From Liolophura sinensis (Eukaryota > Mollusca > Polyplacophora > Chitonida > Chitonidae): a stretch of 64,000 nucleotides of DNA. The DNA lies in contig NC_088300.1 of assembly GCF_032854445.1 (NCBI RefSeq), forward strand, positions 80,900,101-80,964,100, read 5' to 3'. The notes beneath the pieces were generated by a model. The model did no database searches. It saw nothing but the letters and a program-made list of their open reading frames with translations, and had not been told where the DNA came from. The first letter of the stretch is position 1. The number at the start of each line of letters is the position of its first letter. Of this stretch, positions 13,001 through 22,270 are shown one piece after another. A program made the translations under genes and the position numbers.

Positions 13001-15733
13001 CAATTCTGCTTTTGTTTGGCCGAAACAAAGACAGCTTATCAAATACAGTAAAAGATCTCTATTTTCCTATTGTTGTTGATTTGTATCTACAGTATATTAA
13101 AAAAGTTTATATATGAATTTGTGCCCTACGAACAAAATGTACAAGTGTACAGGTTATGGACTTCAAAGTTTCTATAACCAAAACCCTGGGGGAAAATCTT
13201 TCCAATATAGCTAGCAGAACAGCCCAGTAATGCCTTGTTCTTATTGGAAACTAGACTCAAGGGTCACACATCTGCTTATTCCAGTCAGTTCCAAATTAAT
13301 GGCTACAACTGGCTTTGGATGGTTTTGGCTCTGTCTGATTAGCAGTTTGCAAAGCTTTCTTGGAAATTACACACAAGTAATTTAACAAGGGTATGACATA
13401 CACCCCTATCCATCACAAACCCGACCTGTTGTTTTACAGATTCTGTCAAGTGATCGAGACATTCTAGAGCTGCTCCCGGCAGAGAGAGATTCCAAAGCTG
13501 GCTCGCTGCTGCAGTTTCCAATCCGGTTGCTGGATGCAGTTTGGGAGAGGGAGAAGACAGATGTAATGGTGGAGCTGATTTGTCAGAGTACAGGTCAGAT
13601 GGAGAAGGTAGTGGTCAGAATCAAACTGTTGGGGCAGCAGCCCGAGTATGGTAAGTGTGTCCATGTGTATTTCCATTTATTTTATTTTTAAGGCTTGTAT
13701 GTGCAAGACTGATTGAAATACAACATTTCCTCTTTTTGGATGAATCTTTTTTTTTTGTACTTCAAAACTTTAAGAAAAATATTCTGGGTTTAGCATAGAC
13801 AAAATCATGAGAAGTGTGAGAAAGTTATGTTTCATCCTCCATCCCAGTTTACATCGCCTCATTACAAGTACAGCACCCCCCCCATATATCTCTTCATTAC
13901 AAGTACAGCCCCCCCATATATCTCTTCATTACAAGTACAGCTCCCCCAGTATATATCTCTTCATTACAAGTACAGCCCCCCCTCCCAGTATATATCTTTT
14001 CATTACAAGAACAGCCCCCAGTATATGTCCTCTTTACAAGTACAGCCCCTGAGTATATATCTCCTCACTGCAAGTAGTCCCCCCTCCCTTGTATATATCT
14101 CTTCATTACAAGTACAGCACCCCCCCCCAGCATATATATGCGCCACTGAATGTTTTTAAGGTTCATGTCATTTAGTTAATTACACATGTATGAGATGTTT
14201 GTTACAATCAATTTTTTTTTACTGATATAATTAAATATTCCACTGTTTATTTGTTTTGTTTTGACAAAGGCTGGATAATTCAAAATTATGTACATGTGGG
14301 TGGATAAATTTGCCTAAATGTTTCAGTTCGAACTAAAGAGGTTGGATGGGGAACAGTATTTCATGTTATAGCGGGGAACTACCAGTCCTCTCTGGTGTTA
14401 CTGTTAGCTGTCGTAGCAACTGTTGCCGTGGTGATCCTTGGTAAGTCCTGTCTGGTGTTGCTATTAGCTGTCATAGCAGCTGTTGCCGTGGTAACCCTAG
14501 GCAAGTCCCCTCTGGTGTTACTGTTGGCTGTCGTAGCAGATATTACCGTGGTAATCCTTGGTAAATTCTCACTGCAGTTACTGTCACCATAGATCTAAAA
14601 TTCTAATGTTACTGTTACCCAAAAGCAAAATGGGCGAGTGAGTTTATGTTTACGTGTTTATTATGTAGGTAGCTTCAGGAAGGAGTTGTCATGACAACAG
14701 TGCGTTGGTAGTGTTGGATGGCATAGGTGATTAAGTTTTATTGTGAAAGACAACAAAATAGTAATGTATGTTGAGAATTCTGAAAATCCAGAACCAATCC
14801 CAGAGATGACATGAAGAGTGTTGGCTTTTACCATTGAAGGGTGTTGTTGCTCCATGACATCGTCCCAACTTCAACACACACATATGTGCAGCTGTTTATT
14901 CCACTCAGCATGCTGTAAGGTGGGGTGGTTAACATTGTTGTTGTTCTTTCTGATTACAGCATACTTTGCCATATTTGGACCGCGCTACAGCGTGAGCTCC
15001 GCCCCAGGCACCTTCTCTCAGCCCAGCTCCCCGAGAGCCCCGGGATCACCCTACTTAGGCTATGGAGACTCTCCAGGACACATCTCGCCTTACAAAGCTG
15101 ACAGTAAGTCAACACATTACAAGTTACCATGTCTGTGGTCTCTCTGTCAGCCTCTGAGTTTGCCTGGTGATGTGGTTGCTCTGGTACCAGCCTTGGTCAA
15201 GTTTAGTAGTAATATAATTCTCTCTTTCTAACATGGTAGGAATGCTGTGTTTTGTACCCTGGGATAATCTGGTCCTTTTGTGATGTATACCCTCACATGT
15301 ACCTTAGCTCAGCCCATTTTTGGATTATCTCACTATCCTAAATTGTCCATAGCATGTTGCAGAAGAAGAACAGATAAGATGGAGCTGTTGATTATTAACC
15401 CCAAATAACACTAGTCTGGTTTTTAATCTGGGTAATGAAATACATTTCCACTTTTTCTAAAATTTCTCCCTGATCTGTGAGATGAGGAAGTCAGTCAGGA
15501 TTTTGAGAGCGTCACAATAAGTTGTTCACAGGGTTGTAGCAACATTGTTGTCAGATAGCCCATGTACTTAATTCTGTGTTTGTGTGTTGTTTTCAGGTAT
15601 GAATTACTCGCCACCCGGCGGCCCTTTTTCCCCTGGAACCCCCTACAGATTGTGGAGCACTGGCTACAGGCCTCAGGAAGCCTCACCAGCCAGGCATCGG
15701 AAGAGTCCAGGCTCTCCCATTGGGGGGCTATAG
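3835..15733 (+). CDS. NUP210: NUP210 (gp210), C-terminal third, 12 exons
   Basis: Nuclear-pore membrane glycoprotein 210 is a type I membrane protein of the pore membrane. It has a very large lumenal part of Ig-like repeats, one membrane span and a short tail facing the pore. Joined in phase, the 12 exons encode about 609 residues; the first two thirds lie outside the window. Recognisable stretches are VWSQQDPRMVDYINVPV, a KTGIAVATRIGT block typical of the BIG2-like domains, and LTIADLFHAK..FDTKSGQYVCEVE. A hydrophobic span lies at about residues 501-522 of the visible part (LVLLLAVVATVAVVIL then AYFAIFG), followed by a tail rich in Ser-Pro (PSSPRAPGSP, KSPGSPIGGL) that ends at TAG 15731-15733. 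Every exon junction keeps phase. Five of its introns carry minisatellites and three of these arrays copy exon edges. The paralogue NUP210L is the only other candidate. Confidence 0.94.
4708..4880 (+). CDS. NUP210: NUP210 visible exon 2
   Basis: Acceptor TTGCCCAG|GTT, donor AACAG|GTAAGT. It encodes VQRVAYVMLNADTVFRTSNG through NNRINFRSN and ends two bases into a codon completed as R by the next exon. Lumenal part. Confidence 0.92.
5119..5752. repeat. 38-bp minisatellite, about 17 copies
   Basis: Unit ACCATGACCTGACTGATTTA followed by TGTTTCATCCCGTACACT. It lies wholly within the intron before visible exon 3 and does not copy exon sequence. Confidence 0.93.
5824..5908 (+). CDS. NUP210: NUP210 visible exon 3
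   Basis: Acceptor TGTACAG|G, donor GTCAAG|GTTAGT. It encodes FDHLQVTSGMGNNTLSARAT then DVGDTIVK and ends in phase 0. Its last 17 bases and its donor are the seed of the tandem array that follows. Confidence 0.92.
5892..6668. repeat. 41-bp array copying the exon 3 donor edge, about 19 copies
   Basis: The unit GGGATACCATTGTCAAGGTT plus ACTGGCTCCTCACTACTGTCA begins with 17 bases matching the exon 3 end, then the donor. In most copies the donor GTTAGT has become GTTACT, losing the consensus +5 G; a few copies keep GTTAGT. Some units carry an inserted CATGTTACATCTGG segment. 41 is not a multiple of 3. Confidence 0.92.
6669..7010. other. intron remainder with a small hairpin
   Basis: Intronic. 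GGCCCCCAG at 6759-6767 is the exact inverted repeat of CTGGGGGCC at 6780-6788, a 9-bp stem with a 12-base loop. CAGGTACATGTAAGGCACAC occurs twice with small changes near 6870-6912. The intron ends at the TTACTTGTAG acceptor. Confidence 0.55.
7011..7143 (+). CDS. NUP210: NUP210 visible exon 4
   Basis: Acceptor CTTGTAG|GTG, donor TGGG|GTATAT. It encodes VWSQQDPRMVDYINVPVNYA, then ISPPEASLTLGDVTCFTSPL, ending LSEW plus one base. This matches the NUP210 block in which VW and a proline-rich linker introduce the next lumenal domain. Confidence 0.93.
7295..7632. repeat. interspersed repeat, diverged head-to-tail dimer
   Basis: Two diverged copies in tandem (about 7310-7470 and 7485-7632) share CCAAACTTACAC.., AGAACC, TTCAAGGTCATTGGGGTCAT and TTAAATTTTATGAAAGGCTTG. 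This looks like a dispersed element rather than a local minisatellite. Each copy has AGGTCA-TTG-GGGTCA (7425-7439 and 7579-7593), a nuclear-receptor DR3-like pair. Confidence 0.7.
7749..7882 (+). CDS. NUP210: NUP210 visible exon 5
   Basis: Acceptor TTTCTCAG|GC, donor ACAGAG|GTAAGT. It encodes GHEGSWSVTGKSLTVDGKTG, then IAVATRIGTSTVKYSVSDGV and ATHTE. The D.KTG.AVA..GT..V.Y pattern is a BIG2-like Ig fold. Ends in phase 0. Confidence 0.93.
8171..8294 (+). CDS. NUP210: NUP210 visible exon 6, GC donor
   Basis: Acceptor GATTGCAG|GCA. It encodes AGVSSINRVIVNSPYSFLTN, then YYGSVKKYLVMVGLGKEINL K plus one base. The only donor that keeps phase with the next exon is AAAG|GCAAGT, so this is a GC-AG intron with otherwise perfect consensus. 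Confidence 0.9.
8313..9262. repeat. 54-bp minisatellite, about 18 copies
   Basis: The unit contains CTGTTCACCTGGTCTGTGGG then GCATGGGTGAGGAGGGGGTA. It starts about 18 bases after the GC donor and does not include exon sequence. Since 54 is a multiple of 3, both strands stay open (for example the HNSLLPPPHPCPTDQVNS frame on the minus strand); these frames are not genes. The plus strand is strongly G-rich. Confidence 0.94.
9334..9480 (+). CDS. NUP210: NUP210 visible exon 7
   Basis: Acceptor TGTGTAG|GA, donor AATCAG|GTAGGT. It encodes GDGCMEKVSELGLPPVAAPY, then HCLLEISTLLPDLTIADLFH and AKAMFDTKS. The DLTI.DLF.AK..FDT..G block is characteristic of NUP210. Confidence 0.94.
9481..10000. other. NUP210 intron 7
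   Basis: T-rich intron with a run of 15 A at 9886-9900 and no tandem array. Acceptor TTACCTTCAG. Confidence 0.6.
10001..10254 (+). CDS. NUP210: NUP210 visible exon 8
   Basis: The longest visible exon, 254 bases. It encodes GQYVCEVERVLNDYLAQQIS, continues through FPAFYVHNTEVHVSNLSPTS, and ends DKLMDQMR in phase 0. Donor AGG|GTAAGT. The last 12 exon bases and the donor seed the array that follows. Confidence 0.94.
10237..12893. repeat. 52-bp array copying the exon 8 donor edge, about 51 copies
   Basis: Unit GATCAGATGAGGGTAAGTCG then TACACAGTCAGATCACTTCA and GTRTTCCATCCT. The first 12 bases equal the end of exon 8 (DQMR) and the next bases are its donor. Copies carry GTAAGT, GTAAGC, GTATGT or GTAGGC at the donor position. 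Some units lack a CA pair or four bases. 52 is not a multiple of 3, so use of most downstream copies would shift the frame. Confidence 0.95.
12894..13439. other. end of NUP210 intron 8
   Basis: Non-repetitive intron after the 52-bp array, A/T-rich, ending GTTTTACAG. I see no gene or element in it. Confidence 0.6.
13440..13650 (+). CDS. NUP210: NUP210 visible exon 9
   Basis: Acceptor TTTTACAG|ATT, donor TATG|GTAAGT. It encodes ILSSDRDILELLPAERDSKA, then GSLLQFPIRLLDAVWEREKT and the last lumenal segment ending LLGQQPEY plus one base. Confidence 0.92.
13850..14140. repeat. about 33-bp degenerate array, about 9 copies
   Basis: TATATCTCTTCATTACAAGT followed by ACAGC and a C run of varying length. 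Intronic, C-rich on the plus strand, copies differ mainly in C-run length. Confidence 0.85.
14327..14440 (+). CDS. NUP210: NUP210 visible exon 10, membrane span
   Basis: Acceptor TTTCAG|TT, donor CTTG|GTAAGT. It encodes VRTKEVGWGTVFHVIAGNYQ then SSLVLLLAVVATVAVVIL plus one base. This is most of the single membrane helix, finished by AYFAIFG in the next exon. The 56 exon bases from 14385 on are repeated downstream, in frame. Confidence 0.94.
14385..14575 (+). repeat. 60-bp triplication of the membrane-span exon end
   Basis: Three units start at 14385, 14445 and 14505, with a short trailing partial. Unit 1 is real exon plus donor. Units 2 and 3 encode CLVLLLAVIAAVAVVTL and PLVLLLAVVADITVVIL joined by GKS in the same frame. 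Their end sites are GC (CTAG|GCAAGT at 14501) and GT (CTTG|GTAAAT at 14561). All three sites are in the same phase, so use of a later donor would add 20 or 40 mainly hydrophobic residues. Confidence 0.93.
14960..15103 (+). CDS. NUP210: NUP210 visible exon 11, tail
   Basis: Acceptor GATTACAG|CA, donor GACA|GTAAGT. It encodes AYFAIFGPRYSVSSAPGTFS, then QPSSPRAPGSPYLGYGDSPG and HISPYKAD. The first residues end the membrane helix; the rest is the pore-facing tail rich in SP motifs, which in this family are cell-cycle kinase sites. Confidence 0.92.
15597..15733 (+). CDS. NUP210: NUP210 last exon and stop
   Basis: Acceptor TTTTCAG|GT. It encodes SMNYSPPGGPFSPGTPYRLW, then STGYRPQEASPARHRKSPGS and PIGGL, with TAG at 15731-15733. 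The LW-S-.Y near the end resembles the vertebrate C-terminus. Confidence 0.9.
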
Positions 15734-16214
15734 CAAGCACAGGACTATTCACTGCAAAAAAATGATGTCGAAAATGATTTTTTTGAGGAGGAGGAAACAA
15801 AGAAGAAATAGAAAAAGATGTCACAAGTTACCCAAAATTATTTGTCAGTGATTACTGAATGTGCTCATCAAAACTTTGTTTTTTCACTCTACATGTGAGG
15901 TGATGTAAACATGCAAGAGGGCTTACTTAATCTGTGAAAGTACTGTTCAGACTGCTACCTGATCAGATAAGGGTAACCTTCAGCTTACCAGACATACCAG
16001 TGACATCAGAATAAGGCTGTTGGATTTAAGCCAGGAGGGCAAGTGGTTCGATGGTATTGGGGGGCCGGGGATAGAGGGAGGGAGTTACACTCGACACTCT
16101 GGCTTCCTCCACCCCATAACCAATGTTAAACACCAATCAAAGAAATAATACAAATAAAGTTGCCAGGAAAGTAAGGGACATACATCTGATCAGTATCTTT
16201 ACACGGGAGATTTT
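15734..16214 (+). other. NUP210 3' UTR region with possible poly(A) signal
   Basis: AATAAA at 16153-16158 is the first canonical signal after the stop codon; another is AATAAA at 19815-19820. Which is used cannot be told here. There is no other gene in this stretch. Confidence 0.4.
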
Positions 16215-16992
16215 GATAGAGAGCTACAACAGCAGCAAACTGTACAGTATTGTGAAATCATGCGAGAGCAATAGATCGATCTCAGCAAACTGTACAGTGT
16301 TGTGAAATCATGCGAGAGCAGTAGATACATCTCAGCAAACTGTACAGTGTTGTGAAATCATGCGAGAGCAGTAGATGCATCTCGGCAAACTGTACAGTAT
16401 TGTGAAATCATGCGAGAGCAGTAGATACATCTCAGCAAACTGTACAGTGTTGTGAAATCATGCGAGAGCAGTAGACCCATCTCGGCAAACTGTACAGTAT
16501 TGTGAAATCATGCGAGAGCAGTAGATACATCTCGGCAAACTGTACAGTGTTGTGAAATCATGCGAGAGCAGTAGATACATCTCGGCAAACTGTACAGTAT
16601 TGTGAAATCATGCGAGAGCAGTAGATACATCTCGGCAAACTGTACAGTGTTGTGAAATCATGCGAGAGCAGTAGATGCATCTCGGCAAACTGTACAGTGT
16701 TGTGAAATCATGCGAGAGCAGTAGATCCATCTGGGCAAACTGTACAGTGTTGTGAAATCATGCGAGAGCAGTAGATACATCTCGGCAAACTGTACAGTAT
16801 TGTGAAATCATGCGAGAGCAGTAGATACATCTCGGCAAACTGTACAGTATTGTGAAATCATGCGAGAGCAGTAGACCCATCTCGGCAAACTGTACAGTGT
16901 TGTGAAATCATGCGAGAGCAGTAGATACATCTCGGCAAACTGTACAGTATTGTGAAATCATGCGAGAGCAGTAGATGCATCTCGGCAAACTG
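16215..16992. repeat. 50-bp minisatellite, about 15.5 copies
   Basis: Unit CTCGGCAAACTGTACAGTGT followed by TGTGAAATCATGCGAGAGCAGTAGATACAT. Copies are very similar (90 per cent or more by eye), so the expansion is recent. It lies just past the first poly(A) candidate and may be in the NUP210 3' UTR. Confidence 0.95.
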
Positions 16993-18782
16993 GAAGGCAG
17001 AAGAAAGAATACATGGGCAGATAAGTGCTGTGGTGTGTGGGGAGTGTGTTTACGTTCACCATACAAACTTCTCACAGGTGTTACATAGTCCTTCTGATAG
17101 TAAAGTGTCCTAACCATCCATCAAAGCTGCCAGGGGAAACTGTGGAAGCTGTGCTTGGATGTCAGTGACCTCCCAGCAGTATCTACATCTTTACTGTTGT
17201 ACATAGATGTATAGATGTATATATGTATGTATAAAATGTGTAAGTTGTGCAAGTCTTGTGTCTGTCTGTCTGTAGCCTAACGACTTCAGCTGGATACATT
17301 TAAGAGCAGGGAATCTCACTGATCCTGTTGTATGTCACATGGAATCTCACTGATCCTGTTGTATGTCACATGGATTGTCTGATTTACATGTTGATCTGTG
17401 AAGGCAGCGAGGTAACATCAGACATCATGCTTGTGTCATTGTGTAGAGCGCTGCTGACACAGTTTGTAATGGAGATTACTGTGAACTTGTCGTAAAGTCA
17501 TGATAAGATAATGATGTACAAATATTATGAATGTCCCATGCCACACGTATAAATCATTGTCATTGAGTATGGCATTAGGTGCCAATCAGATCATCAGGTA
17601 CTGTTAAGCAGTTTGTTCTGCCCAGTTAGTCTAATAGTGCATATGCACTTGTGAGTAAAGAAGCCAGTAAACTTCTCAGGAGAAATTCTAGACAAAGGTT
17701 TTTTTTGTTTTTTTTCAGTTTTTAAATTTTTTCATGCAAAAACTGACGTCAATACATCAAAAGAGGACTTCTGTTGAACTTTACAATGGAAGATGCATAT
17801 AGATGTAGGTACATTGTATGGTGAACCTTGAGGGGTGTTACCTTTATTTCTCAAATAACTGCCAACTCATTAGATGTGCATTACTGGGAAAAAGTTAAAA
17901 TCAAATAGATTTATCATTATATTTGTTATACGGTGCTTTTTCCATCTTGGCTCTTCATGTCACACAATTGTTTGTCCTGATTTTTACAGCTGTTTAATGC
18001 TGACTGATAGATGATGTTTTGTACTTTGTTATGTCTGCATTATACATGTATTAACTTCTGTGCATTTAGATATGTTGGATATTATATCTTTAGATGAGTC
18101 ATGGTTTATTTTGACAATTGCAAACTTGTTGACAGTTCATCACAAGCTATATTCCCATTATTTCAATTCCCAAAGCTGTCAAACCAACAATCTGAAATCA
18201 TGTTTTTATTCAAACAGTATTGTGACAACTGTTTCGTGTCAACTTTCATGGGATGTTTTCAGTCACTTTCCTCATACATACAGATATTATTTGATCATCT
18301 TATGAAAAAGTCTGGCTCTTCCAAGTATGTTCAGATAGGCCATATTCTTATCTCTTAATGCATATAGTATAAACATAGACTTACCTGTCACTCCATGAAC
18401 AACAGCCATAGACAACCAAAGTGGGGTGAGGAGTTTGGTCCTGCTCAGATCAGGCCTAGACTGCAGTATGGAGGCTAGAGGAAAGGCTATCAGTTTGTAT
18501 CCTCAGAACTTGGATAGTGGTACACGTCAGTTGTCTTATCTTCTGCACAATCAAATTTGCCTTTTCAGTAAGCTTTCAGAAGCAGGTCGAAGTCATTGGA
18601 CACAGGCCCTGAGTAGGGAGCTCCCTTACCTTTATGGCAAAAAGTGGATGACAGCATTGAAACAAATCACTGTTATAATTAAAATGAAATGTCACATGGT
18701 GTGTCAAAAGTATTTGGTGGTGTCAGCACCATGGTTTTGCATTGCAGGCATCTGACTGTTAACCAAACTTCCAAGAGTTTCC
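16993..18782. other. gene-poor stretch after NUP210
   Basis: No exon is recognised. It holds a direct duplication of a 33-bp segment (GGAATCTCACTGATCCTGTT.. at 17309 and 17342), T-rich tracts near 17698-17735 and a short frame at 18426-18755 without recognisable similarity. From about 18668 it is duplicated at 24191. Confidence 0.55.
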
Positions 18783-18830
18783 AGTCACTTGATTTCTGCA
18801 TTGAGCACTTGGTTTCTACATTGAGCACTT
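18668..18830. repeat. dispersed duplicate, copy 1
   Basis: CACTGTTATAATTAAAATGA, then ..GTCACAT, ..CACCATGGTTTTGCATTGCA, ACTGTTAACCAA and AGTTTCCAGTCACTTGAT. The same order of words is seen at 24191-24378 with scattered changes, and both copies run into the TGCATTGAKCACTTGG units. Confidence 0.85.
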
Positions 18831-19120
18831 GGTTTGTACATTGAGCACTTGGTTTCTGCATTGTTTCTGCATTGAGCACTTGGTTTCTGTATTGAGCACT
18901 TGGTTTCTGCATTGAGCACTTGGTTTCTGCATTGATCACTTGGTTTTTGTATTGTTTCTGCATTGAGCACTTGGTTTCTGCCTTGAGCACTTGGTTTCTG
19001 CATTGTTTCTGCATTGATCACTTGGTTTCTGCACTGAGCACCTGCTTTCTGCATTGTTTCTGCATTGAGCACTTGGTTTCTGCATTGAGTACTTGGTTTC
19101 TGCATTGAGCACTTGGTTTA
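18783..19120. repeat. 20-bp array, about 16 copies
   Basis: Unit TGCATTGAGCACTTGGTTTC, sometimes with an extra TGCATTGTTTC. A few diverged copies of the same unit recur at 24300-24378 in the duplicated block. Confidence 0.92.
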
Positions 19121-20164
19121 TTAACCAGCTGAGGATTTCTGATAGTGCAGTGGATGTACACAAAAACTTTCATGTGTAAAGTGTGAAGTACTGGAATAGA
19201 TACATGTACATAATAAGAGGATTTGTCTTAGAGCCAGTGTGCATTTGTTTTGGAGACTGTGTGCATTTGTCACCGTAGACAGGGCTTATGTTTATTACAT
19301 GTGTAAAGAGCACCTGTTTGTAATTTGAGTTGGGTTGTATCTTTGCCCTGTTTGTATGTTTCCCTGTTTGTCACGTGACCCCGGCATGCCTGTTTGTAAT
19401 GTGTCCCTGTTTGTCATCTTTCACCTTTCCAGGTCACTAACTATGCAAACCATAAGATGGTGGTGTGAAAACATTGTTCTGCATTCTGATGTATATGTTG
19501 TTTATGTACAGGGTGCTTAAGGACTTCAGACTAGTTTTAAACTTGTCGAAAGTGGAATTTTTCCTGTACGGAACCATTTTCTCCAAAGTCAATCTGCAGG
19601 ATTGTGTGGAAATTCATGAATGGCAAGAATGTGTTCATCAACATTTGTTTTTAAAAAACCTGTGCTGTGAGACATACTGTTGAAGTACACTGTAGGTGCT
19701 TTCTCAGCCACCTGTGTTCTGCCATATTTGTCCACTGTTTGTTTCTAAGTGTAGTCTGTTTGTTGGCCCTCTGATGAAAATATGTGCGTGTCACTATTGC
19801 CAAATTGTAAGAACAATAAAAAAAAATGGTTTTGTATTCACAAGATGTTTGCTTTAACTTTGTCATACTTGTGGAAATAAGTCTGTTGACGGTAATAGAT
19901 GATAGTCCTGAAACATTTGATTACAGACCTGTTTACTTTTACGAATTTGGCGTAATTGACGATTTTTTATCATCCATTACGCCACTACGCCATCGCCCAA
20001 ATAATTACGAATATTGAAGAGTTTATACCACGAATTTTGGGGAATTAGTTCCGTACAATTCCCTGAAAAATATTTCGGTTTACCGCTGAGTACCGACCAA
20101 GGGAAATAACTCTTTAACGACTGGAATACAAACATAAGTGATCTCCCATTAAGACATACAGATG
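19121..20164. other. gene-poor stretch
   Basis: No exon or array recognised. AATAAA at 19815 followed by an A run is a possible distal poly(A) signal for NUP210. Confidence 0.45.
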
Positions 20165-20471
20165 TCATTTAGAAAGTGGATTAAGTAACAGTATTATCGT
20201 TAATAGGGATTTCACTTCCAGAATATAGCACAGATTCTAGTGCTGAAAAGTGGCTGAGACCACTGAGGGTTTCGAAATCCCGCACCAAATCGCCAGCAAC
20301 ACGTCAACCGTCTAGACCACTCGACCAACACGCCTTCCAAAGAGAAAGAAGGTAGTTGACCGGTAGACTTTACAGCGAACATGCAAATTTCAGCACTAGA
20401 ATTTGTGCTATATTCAGAAAGTGTCATCCCTATTAACGATAATACTGTTACTTAATCCACTTTCTAAATGA
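20165..20471 (-). mobile_element. inverted-repeat element with tRNA-like core
   Basis: The ends are near-perfect inverted repeats: TCATTTAGAAAGTGGATTAA.. from 20165 and its complement ending at 20471. They match over about 46 bases, then loosely to about 85 (TCAGCACTAGAAT..TGTGCTATATTC). Between them, on the minus strand, is a tRNA-like stretch with an A box (TGGTCGAGTGGTCTAGACGG) and a B box (GGATTTCGAAACC). It is either a MITE carrying a tRNA-like core or a fold-back SINE. No clear target duplication was found. Confidence 0.75.
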
Positions 20472-20508
20472 CCATTCACCTAAGGCAGTGGTGTCATTTG
20501 TGATCACC

Positions 20509-20716
20509 AGAGGGGTAATGCATGTTCGCTGTAAAGTCAACCGGTCAACTTTTTTATTTTTGTGGAAGGCGTGTTGGTCAAGTGGTCTAGACGGTTGACA
20601 TGTATTGCTGGCGATTTGGTGCGGGATTTCGAAACCCGCAGTGGTCTCAGCCGTTTTTCAGCACTAGAATCTGTGCTATATTCAGGAAGTGTAATCCCGA
20701 TTAACGATATTAACCC
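20509..20716 (+). mobile_element. second copy of the tRNA-like element, opposite orientation
   Basis: Same sequence as the reverse of the previous element, lacking one terminal repeat. It starts near GCATGTTCGCTGTAAAGTCA, has the A box TGGTCAAGTGGTCTAGACGG and B box GGATTTCGAAACCC, and ends near AATCCCGATTAACGAT. With its neighbour it forms a large inverted pair about 40 bases apart. Confidence 0.75.
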
Positions 20717-20841
20717 CTATTTCTCCGCCCAGGTGTGCCAGTATTGAGTAGTACTGAATACAGTACGCCGATGTGCATTGCTCCGCACTGGGGAGGAAAC
20801 TGCCTAGCCGCTTTCGCCGCCAATTCACTTCTAGCAGACAA

Positions 20842-21330
20842 TTGCCTGCCATGTCTAGACGCGCTCCTGTGCCGGATTCTGATATGTCCGGTGATGAGGA
20901 GATACCAACAAAAAGACGCGCAAATCATCCAAGTAGACATTCCGAAGGACAAATATACAAATGTCTGACCATGTCTTGGAGGATCCGCTAAAGCGGACTG
21001 TTATGTTCATTGCCGATTGTGTAGAAAAGATTCTATTTGTGCAAACGGAGGACAAATGACTGCAGAAAACAAATCAACATATCTAGCACCACGACCAATT
21101 ACCTAGCGAGGAGTGAGAAAAACAGCCAAACAAAGCTTCCGCAGCTAGTCGTATAAACTGAAGTGACCATGTGCATTTGCCGCTTTCCTCTGCTAACTCG
21201 CCAACCCAGTGCTTCCAAAGGGTATTTCCCGACGCTGAAATAGCTAAAGGTATGGAATTCTCCTTGGGTTTTACCACCATGTTGTCTTTTGGTCAGCATC
21301 TGGACTATCATTACCGTTGACATAGTGGTG
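20842..21330 (+). pseudogene. N-terminal-like relic of hAT-type transposase
   Basis: Broken frames spell DHVLEDPLKRTVMFIADCVE in one frame, and further on LPLSSANSPTQCFQRVFPDA then AKGMEFSLGFTTML, with stops and frame changes. The style matches the first half of DUF4371/hAT-like transposase proteins, and a downstream relic fits the second half. The match is by eye and weak. Confidence 0.35.
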
Positions 21331-22260
21331 TTATGGACAGTTGGTACCGTAGTGTAATATTTTTTTTTTGTGAAAAAAGCTTTCGATTTTCAGACAGTAA
21401 CCATTTTCTTCTGTGATATATTGATTTTATTTTGTGCATCATCTTATACTTCATTCTCTATTTTCACCAAACAAAAGGGTTAATCTAGACACTCATATTA
21501 AAGATACAACGAAGGAATTGGGTAATATGATTTTGCTTAAATTTTATCTTGTGTGGATACTACTCGCATGTCAGTTGATTTGCAGCTATCATTTATAAAC
21601 CTGTGTTCATTTTGCATGAAAAAATATTTTTATATATGCTGGTTTTGTGGAGGAGGTTTTGTTTTTGTGAAATTAGTAGGAGCATACATTAAACAGAAAT
21701 ATAGACATATTATCAAAAAAGTGGTGTAAAATGAGTTCAACTTTGTGATTCAACTAGTGATTTGAACCCTAATTTCATTGTTATGTATATGTACTCTTAT
21801 ATTTTTAATGACTCATTTGGAAATGTCCAGTGCCAGTTTGAACTTCAGCAACTGCTTATACATGGGTGGTGCCTTGTGTGTAATATCATATTAGTTTGGG
21901 TATTGGTTTATTGCAAGAATGTACTGTTGCAGAAATAAAGCCATGCCTTTTATCAAAGAAGTAGAAAAAAACTAGCTAAGAATCTCTTATTCAGAGAATG
22001 AAATCACAGCCACTCACCATTTCTGCATATGGAAGTAATGGTAGTAGTAGCAGGCAATTCCCAGTTGTGGCTAGGAGCCTGAACTCATAAACCAATGAAG
22101 TCATATCGGAATTGCTAGGTAATAGGTATTAAAAATAAATTTCAGTGAACAGAAAATTTATTGACTGAATTTAAAAAAAAAATACTCCAGTTTTTCAAAA
22201 ACTAAAGGTTACGATACTGTTACTTAGTTAATGATTCGTGATGTAAGAATTCTTTCTTTC
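21331..22260. other. A/T-rich spacer inside the transposon relic
   Basis: No reading frame of note. T and A runs; ends in CTTTCTTTCTTTCAACAG, a splice-acceptor-like tract directly before the second transposase relic. Confidence 0.45.
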
Positions 22261-22270
22261 TTTCAACAGG

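Noticed and set aside
15734..15851. Longer NUP210 tail reading past 15733
   Set aside because: Careful count of the six G at 15722-15727 puts TAG at 15731-15733 in frame; the longer basic frame was a one-base misread.
20566..20650. Functional tRNA gene
   Set aside because: A and B boxes are present, but the arms do not fold into a full cloverleaf by eye and the same sequence recurs inverted next door; a tRNA-derived repeat is more likely.
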